Position numbers and translations under genes: made by a program. From UBA9926 sp913052075 (GTDB lineage Bacteria > Pseudomonadota > Gammaproteobacteria > Pseudomonadales > Azotimanducaceae), in contig CAJXDD010000174.1 of the NCBI GenBank assembly GCA_913052075.1, positions 1 through 6,486 of the forward strand: DNA of 6,486 bases, given 5' to 3'. Below are positions 1-3,833 of the stretch, one piece after another. The notes under the pieces were generated by a model that worked only from the letters and a program-made list of their open reading frames with translations, searched no databases and was not told the origin of the DNA. The number at the start of each line of letters is the position of its first letter. Position 1 is the first letter of the stretch.

Positions 1-82
1 GACTAAAACTGCTTCATCCACCCGGACAGAGCTTTTACGGCGTATGCCGTTCAAAACTTGGTTGGGCGAGCCGTCAGACGAG
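1..82. other. left edge, no gene assigned
   Basis: This short stretch lies beyond the stop codon of the mocA-type gene. It contains a small stem (ACGGC at 37-41, GCCGT at 46-50, four-base loop) without a T-run on either strand, so it is not a convincing terminator. Short open frames run off the left edge on both strands. One plus-strand frame ends at TAG 84-86 and one minus-strand frame is open to base 1. None is long enough to recognise as a protein, so a neighbouring gene may end or begin here but cannot be named. Confidence 0.3.
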
Positions 83-685
83 TTAGTCTCGCTTTGCAGT
101 CGAGAGGAGGTCGGTAGGCTGGTCGATGTCTCGCAGGATGGCCGCATCATTAATCTCAACAAAATGAACATTGTTGGCTTGCGCCTCCAGCAATGTCTTG
201 GCGCCCTCATCGCCTTGAAGCAGTTGCATCGCTGGGAAGTGTTCCGAGCCGAATAACACTGGGTGCCCTCGTTTTGATTGATAAGTTGGAACGAGAATCG
301 CTCCACTGCTTGCTTCCGCCTTGAAAGCCTCAATCAGCTGGCGGTAAGTGCGAGCTTGAATGAAGGGCATATCGGCAAGACACACCGCAAGACAATCCCA
401 GTTGACCACTTGCGCAACACCGTGAGCTAGGGAGTGGCCCATCCCCAAATGAGCATCTTGGCAGCGCGAGAACCCGGCGTTTGGCGCCTCAATGGTCAAG
501 CTCTCAATAAACGCGTCTGAGTCGTTCTCACGCAGTACGACGTGGACCGCGTCAAACGCGGCTGACAGATGATGGAGCGTTTCGGCAGCGACGGTGGTGC
601 CGCTCGGTAAGCGTGCGGCTCGCTTGTCTCCGCCAAACCGGCGACTCTTGCCGGCCGCGAGCAGTAATGCGCCCGTCGTGGTCAT
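83..685 (-). CDS. mocA: MocA/MobA-like molybdenum cofactor nucleotidyltransferase
   Basis: This 200-residue protein looks like a cytoplasmic nucleotidyltransferase that transfers CMP from CTP to molybdopterin, giving the cytosine dinucleotide cofactor used by xanthine dehydrogenase-type enzymes. The N-terminal nucleotide-binding loop is visible as LLLAAGKSRRFGGDK (residues 7-21). It is followed by GMGHSLAHGV (81-90), the acidic metal site LADMPF (103-108), RGHPVLF (139-145), GDEGAKTLL (158-166) and a C-terminal DIDQPTDL (186-193). These motifs and the length fit the NTP_transf_3 / MocA group. The frame is open upstream to a TTG at 781, which would overlap xdhC. I chose ATG 685 because the conserved fold begins there (MTTTGALLLAAG); the purine-rich bases before it make only a weak ribosome binding site. 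It lies 40 bases after the xdhC stop on the same strand, so co-transcription is likely. A MobA-type guanylyltransferase is possible but less likely beside xdhC. Family assignment is firm; the CTP preference is inferred. Confidence 0.85.
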   Translation of the reverse strand: MTTTGALLLAAGKSRRFGGDKRAARLPSGTTVAAETLHHLSAAFDAVHVVLRENDSDAFIESLTIEAPNAGFSRCQDAHLGMGHSLAHGVAQVVNWDCLAVCLADMPFIQARTYRQLIEAFKAEASSGAILVPTYQSKRGHPVLFGSEHFPAMQLLQGDEGAKTLLEAQANNVHFVEINDAAILRDIDQPTDLLSTAKRD

Positions 686-725
686 CCACCTGCCTGCGCA
701 GTGAGGCCAGTCGAGCGGTTTGGAC

Positions 726-1745
726 TCAAGCCGATGCTCGATAGTCAGCTTGCATACGCCCCGCGTCTGCCCGCAGCGCAACTAACTGAGCCAAAATCGC
801 GACGGCAATTTCAGCGGGTGTTTTGCTGCCAAGCGGAAGGCCCACTGGTGCATGGAGCCGGTCAATGTCCGCATCAGACAGATCGAGTTGTTTCAACCGC
901 TCTCGGCGATTGACTGACGTTTTTTTTGATCCCATAGCGCCGATGAAGTAGGCGTCGGTCTGCAAGGCCTCCATCAGACCCATGTCGTCAATTCGAGGGT
1001 CGTGGGTGAGCGCGACAATTGCCGTGTAGTTATCGCTAGCAGTATCTCTGATGGCGTCATCAGGATATCCGGTGATTAGTTGTATCCCCTTGACGGGCCA
1101 TTGCTCCATCAGATGAGGCCGCGGGTCGCAAACGATAACGTGGTAGTCCAGTGCCTTGGCCATCTCAGCGAGATACTGCGAGACCTGGCCGCAGCCAATG
1201 AGAAACAGCTGGTACCTTGGGCCAAATGTCTGGCGCATGGTTCGGCGATCCGTTGCCGCTTCTTTGCTGAAATCGCCGGTTAGGGCGAGATGTTGAAAAC
1301 GGTCTACCGGCGCTAGCGTCATGTCGCCGGACATCAAATCAACGTCTCTTTGAATGCTCTCCCTGCGTGTCAAGTGGTCTACGATTTCTTTCAAAGCCGC
1401 GAGGTGTTGCTGATCCTTGAACGGCTCGATAACGACATGGAGTTGTCCGCCACAAGGTAACCCGAATCGCTCCGTTTCTGCCTGTGTGACCCCATAAATG
1501 TGAAGCAAAGGTTGCTCGGAAGCGAGTTCGCCCCGCTGCAGTTGTTCCAGCAAGTCTTCCTCGATGCACCCCCCTGACAATGATCCTATGAGGTGGCCCT
1601 CTGCATTACAGGCCAGCAGTGAACCAACCGGTCTGGGCGAGGATCCCCAGGTTTCCACCACCGTACAGAGCCAGCTAGGTATGCCTTCGGCAATCCAGTC
1701 AGAAAGTTTCGAGAGAACCTGTTGGTCGGCGTTTTCCAGCGACAT
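726..1745 (-). CDS. xdhC: XdhC/CoxI-family molybdenum hydroxylase maturation factor
   Basis: This 339-residue protein belongs to the XdhC/CoxI family, which binds molybdenum cofactor, helps its sulfuration and delivers it to xanthine dehydrogenase or related hydroxylases. The N-terminal XdhC_CoxI domain shows ETWGSSPRPVGS (31-42), GSLSGGCIEEDL (54-65) with the family cysteine at 60, and LPCGG (96-100). The C-terminal Rossmann domain starts with LIGCGQVSQYLAEMAK (182-197) and has VCDPRPH (205-211), THDPRIDDMGLMEAL (247-261), GAMGSKKTSVNRRERL (269-284) and a final LHAPVGLPLGSKTPAEIAVAI (297-317). The frame extends upstream to a GTG at 1784. I prefer ATG 1745 because the 13 added residues look non-conserved and a candidate -10 (TACAAT, minus strand 1781-1776) would lie over them. 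No good Shine-Dalgarno precedes either start. The gene leads a probable xdhC-mocA operon transcribed leftward. The partner hydroxylase subunits are not in the window, so the client enzyme is unknown. Confidence 0.92.
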   Translation of the reverse strand: MSLENADQQVLSKLSDWIAEGIPSWLCTVVETWGSSPRPVGSLLACNAEGHLIGSLSGGCIEEDLLEQLQRGELASEQPLLHIYGVTQAETERFGLPCGGQLHVVIEPFKDQQHLAALKEIVDHLTRRESIQRDVDLMSGDMTLAPVDRFQHLALTGDFSKEAATDRRTMRQTFGPRYQLFLIGCGQVSQYLAEMAKALDYHVIVCDPRPHLMEQWPVKGIQLITGYPDDAIRDTASDNYTAIVALTHDPRIDDMGLMEALQTDAYFIGAMGSKKTSVNRRERLKQLDLSDADIDRLHAPVGLPLGSKTPAEIAVAILAQLVALRADAGRMQADYRASA

Positions 1746-1861
1746 ACTGAATTTCGATACAATATTGAATTGAAAATTGTACACCCTTTTTTTGATGGGT
1801 TGCCCATCGCCGTCAGGATTAGAGTCCTCGCTTTGGGGACCGAGAGCACTAGATCGATCCC
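1746..1861. promoter_or_regulatory. divergent xdhC/rhomboid spacer with AT-rich inverted repeats
   Basis: This spacer separates the minus-strand xdhC start from the plus-strand rhomboid start. It has an AT-rich block holding a perfect palindrome CAATATTG (1760-1767) inside a wider inverted repeat, TACAAT (1758-1763) and ATTGTA (1776-1781), spaced 12 bases. Read on the minus strand, the right arm is TACAAT, a fair -10 for xdhC about 30 bases before its ATG, but no good -35 is seen. A second inverted repeat, GATGGG-TTG-CCCATC (1794-1808), lies next to a run of seven T. It is not a terminator on either strand, because the T-run precedes the stem on the plus strand and becomes an A-run on the minus strand. 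Together these look like operator and promoter elements; the regulator is unknown. Confidence 0.4.
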
Positions 1862-2749
1862 ATGAATGCTATGAAACCCGTTCTTACCGTCTCCCTCGGT
1901 GTGCGTACCGATAGCTTGAGTCGTCGCCTTAATCAAGAGGGGATTATCTATCGCTGGCAGCAGGCCGCGTCTGAGCAGCTCTTGTTAGTGGACAGTGAAT
2001 CAAGCAGCGAGCGCATCGCTGAGTTGATTCATGATTGGCGACTTGAGCAATCTTCGGCGCGGGGCATGGTGGACGCTCAGTCCATCAAAACTTGGTTGGT
2101 GCGATCAACGCGTCTTTTTCCGATGACGGTTTTCCTGATGGTCATCAACTTGATGTGTCTTCCCGCCGGACTGTCGCTTGCTGACAGCGGGGAGGTCACT
2201 GAATTGCTACGAGCACTCTCTCCCTATGCGATTGTCCTCTCGTCTCAGGGATATCTGCTTCAGCCGCTGGCGGAAGGATTGGCAGATGGCGGCTGGTGGC
2301 GCCTTGTGACGCCGATGCTACTTCACTTCAGCTGGCTTCATATCACCTTTAATCTGCTTTGGGTGTGGGAAGTGGGTCGGCGGATTGAATACATGCACGG
2401 CTGGCGTTGGTTTGTGATAGTGACCGTGATAGCTTCGGTCGCCGCAAACGCGTTGCAGGCTATCCTTGCACCGATGCAGCTCTTTGGCGGCATGTCCGGT
2501 GTTGTATTTGCCTATCTCGGGTATGTCATGATTTGGGACTGGCTTCGCCCAAAAAGCAGAATCGGGCTGGCCAAAGGGATTTACTTTGTGATGCTCGCTT
2601 ATCTGATCCTCGGATTTTCGGGATTCATAGACTTGCTTGGCCTTGGCTCCCTCGCCAATGGAGCGCATCTGGGCGGCTTGCTAGCAGGGATGGCGCTGGG
2701 CTCCATCCGCGCTTTCCTTCAGCGAGATTCAGTCTCTCCAGGACAGTGA
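1862..2749 (+). CDS. glpG: GlpG-type rhomboid intramembrane serine protease
   Basis: This 295-residue inner-membrane protease should cleave transmembrane segments of other membrane proteins using a Ser-His dyad. The catalytic serine is Ser212 in GGMSGVVFAYLG (209-220) and the catalytic histidine is His269 in ANGAHLGGLLAG (265-276). The oxyanion and structural residues appear in HFSWLHITFNLLW (His155, His160, Asn164), which matches the E. coli GlpG pattern closely. Residues 1-65 form a soluble cytoplasmic domain like the GlpG N-terminal domain. Six hydrophobic segments follow, roughly at 84-104, 145-170, 181-203, 207-228, 238-259 and 268-285. The length is close to E. coli GlpG (276 residues). 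ATG 1862 was taken; ATG 1871 is equally possible, because neither has a clear Shine-Dalgarno. The gene does not sit with glpE or glpR as in enterics. Its 3' end overlaps the convergent DUF2797 gene by 21 bases. The natural substrate is unknown. Family assignment is very secure; the glpG name rests on architecture. Confidence 0.93.
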   Translation: MNAMKPVLTVSLGVRTDSLSRRLNQEGIIYRWQQAASEQLLLVDSESSSERIAELIHDWRLEQSSARGMVDAQSIKTWLVRSTRLFPMTVFLMVINLMCLPAGLSLADSGEVTELLRALSPYAIVLSSQGYLLQPLAEGLADGGWWRLVTPMLLHFSWLHITFNLLWVWEVGRRIEYMHGWRWFVIVTVIASVAANALQAILAPMQLFGGMSGVVFAYLGYVMIWDWLRPKSRIGLAKGIYFVMLAYLILGFSGFIDLLGLGSLANGAHLGGLLAGMALGSIRAFLQRDSVSPGQ

Positions 2750-3550
2750 TACCTGATAGGCGCTGTACTTGCGCAAGTTGATCACGGCCGTATCGAGAAT
2801 GAGATACTGCGCCTTGATGCCCATCAAGGTTCCTTCAAGCAGCGGCGTTTTATCAAGATTGTGAGATTTGACCTTTTCGGGGTAGGCCTCTACCGGGAAG
2901 TTGAATTCGAAAGGCTTGCCATCAAATACGGGCAGCATCGCCGTAATGCCATGTTCCTGCTGCAGCGCACTCAGTTCTGCAGTGATTGCGCCCAAGAGCT
3001 GATCTCGAGTTTCTACTAGGTCAATCTTGTCTCCCGGTCCTTTCAGCATGCGTTGCCAGGATGTGCGGTCGCTGACGTGAGCCTTCAGCGCGTGTTCAAC
3101 TAGCCCTGCAGCGCGACGACTCGTGGTATTCATAATGACCAGCGCTTGAGTGGCGCCTTGATCAAGCCAGCGAGTGGGGAGGTTCTCATGGCGAGTAATG
3201 CCCACCTTTAGTGCAGTAGTGTTCGCGAGGTACACGTGGTGTTGCTGCATGCAAAAGCGCTCAGCGAAGTCATTGTCCCGGCAAGTGCCAAGATGATGAT
3301 GGCACCGCTCGGGGCTCATCACGCAAAGATCGCATTCGGCAAGGGATTGAAAGCAAGGGTAGCAGTAGCCTTGTGAGAAGCTCTTTTTTGTCTCTCGCCC
3401 GCAGGACTGACAGTGAATCTTACCGATGAATTCGAGCTGAATGGATTTGCCGATCAGTTCGTTCATTGGCTGGTGGTGGTCGCCCAGCGTTAACCCGTAC
3501 TCAACCTGCTCGCCGATTCGCGCTTGCATTTTTGAAAGTGATCCTCGCAT
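2729..3550 (-). CDS. DUF2797-type cysteine-rich protein, function unknown
   Basis: This 273-residue protein fits the uncharacterised DUF2797 family, which is common in Gammaproteobacteria. A cysteine-rich section comes first: CQSC (47-50), CYPC (63-66) and CDLC (73-76), plus Cys83, Cys90, Cys100 and several histidines (84-86, 104-105). This strongly suggests bound zinc, or less likely an Fe-S cluster. Next comes a block that resembles a GIY-YIG-like fold: HHVYLANTTALKVGITR (104-120), RWLDQGA (127-133) and a candidate acidic residue at Glu152 (GLVEHAL). Nuclease activity is an inference from this resemblance only. The C-terminal third (about 205-273) is a separate conserved-looking region with no motif I can name. 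ATG 3550 was chosen; the internal ATG 3529 has a purine-rich AGGA about 12 bases upstream and is an alternative. The gene is divergent from pepN and convergent with the rhomboid. I recall DUF2797 genes near pepN in other gammaproteobacteria such as Pseudomonas, which would support ordinary synteny. Confidence 0.85.
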   Translation of the reverse strand: MRGSLSKMQARIGEQVEYGLTLGDHHQPMNELIGKSIQLEFIGKIHCQSCGRETKKSFSQGYCYPCFQSLAECDLCVMSPERCHHHLGTCRDNDFAERFCMQQHHVYLANTTALKVGITRHENLPTRWLDQGATQALVIMNTTSRRAAGLVEHALKAHVSDRTSWQRMLKGPGDKIDLVETRDQLLGAITAELSALQQEHGITAMLPVFDGKPFEFNFPVEAYPEKVKSHNLDKTPLLEGTLMGIKAQYLILDTAVINLRKYSAYQVSLSWRD

Positions 3551-3642
3551 TGGGGGAGTCTAGCAGACTGTCTGTGGCTTAAGTGGGCGCTGCTCGTTTC
3601 AATGTCGGTTGTATCTGTACCGCCAGGCGAATTGAAATGAGT

Positions 3643-3708
3643 GACGCTGAGGGCTCTCAAGAAAAGACGCTGAGTGTTCTTAACCAGGACGCGGAGGGCT
3701 TTCAAGAA
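3643..3708. repeat. three imperfect ~22-base tandem repeats
   Basis: Three copies of a GACGCtGAGgG-rich unit start at 3643, 3666 and 3688, spaced 23 and 22 bases. Copies 1 and 3 agree at 19 of 21 positions; copy 2 agrees with copy 1 at 16 of 21. All begin GACGC and share a central TCT or TTT and the following AA. The spacing is about two helical turns, which would place regulator sites on one face of the DNA. They lie in the divergent spacer between the DUF2797 gene and pepN, upstream of the candidate pepN leader. A regulator array is an inference. They could also be a chance duplication inside a small open frame (3637-3780). Confidence 0.5.
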
Positions 3709-3710
3709 GG

Positions 3711-3716
3711 TATGAT
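3711..3716 (+). promoter_or_regulatory. candidate -10 element for pepN
   Basis: The hexamer TATGAT differs from the sigma-70 -10 consensus at one base. No good -35 lies 16-18 bases upstream, where the third repeat copy ends up instead. That would fit a promoter dependent on an activator bound to the repeats. Transcription would start near 3722 and give a leader of about 110 bases before the pepN start codon. The call is weak. Confidence 0.25.
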
Positions 3717-3719
3717 AAA

Positions 3720-3770
3720 GCCCAGAAGGAATCGCCTCGCTGGAAAGGGCGAGATAACGGCTTTCTGGGC
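3720..3770 (+). promoter_or_regulatory. two-tier hairpin in the putative pepN leader
   Basis: An outer stem pairs GCCCAGAA (3720-3727) exactly with TTCTGGGC (3763-3770), extended by one G-T and one G-C pair. Inside it a second stem pairs CTCGC (3736-3740) with GCGAG (3749-3753), or in another register TCGCC (3732-3736) with GGCGA (3748-3752). The two mutually exclusive inner registers are notable. No T-run follows directly, so this is not a terminator by itself. It may be a structured RNA leader or a DNA palindrome; no known riboswitch class is recognised. Confidence 0.4.
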
Positions 3771-3792
3771 ACACCCGTGATGGTGTTCTTTT
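3771..3792 (+). terminator. short terminator-like hairpin before pepN
   Basis: ACACC (3771-3775) and GGTGT (3782-3786) form a five-base stem with a six-base loop, followed at once by TCTTTT (3787-3792). The stem is short and the U-run is imperfect, so it would be weak. It lies directly after the two-tier hairpin and 41 bases before the pepN start, which would be the place for an attenuator. It could also end a short transcript from the repeat region. Confidence 0.3.
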
Positions 3793-3821
3793 AGCGTCTG
3801 GTCTAAATGAACCAATGGTTT

Positions 3822-3827
3822 GAGGAG
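3822..3827 (+). promoter_or_regulatory. pepN ribosome binding site
   Basis: GAGGAG lies six bases before ATG 3834. It is the best Shine-Dalgarno in the window and fixes the pepN start. Confidence 0.75.
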
Positions 3828-3833
3828 TGGAAA

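Noticed and set aside
37..50. Small stem ACGGC-GTAT-GCCGT as terminator of the xdhC-mocA operon
   Set aside because: On the minus strand the stem is followed by A bases, not T, and it has only five pairs.
2..256. Plus-strand open frame antisense to the mocA-type gene, open to the left edge
   Set aside because: Most of it lies opposite well-conserved MocA motifs, its sequence resembles nothing known, and no ribosome binding site is seen. It is a shadow of the minus-strand gene.
1784..1794. T-run beside the GATGGG/CCCATC repeat as an intrinsic terminator
   Set aside because: The T-run precedes the stem on the plus strand, and on the minus strand it becomes an A-run after the stem. Both neighbouring genes also start here rather than end.
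3490..3774. Minus-strand frame covering the DUF2797/pepN spacer
   Set aside because: It overlaps the start of the DUF2797 gene out of frame and shows no recognisable protein features.
3637..3780. Possible 47-residue small protein on the plus strand, beginning MSDAEGSQEKTL and containing DAEGSQE and DAEGFQE
   Set aside because: It lacks a convincing ribosome binding site, is built from the tandem repeats and the hairpin, and resembles no family I know. The repeats and hairpin explain the region better, though conservation in relatives could revive it.
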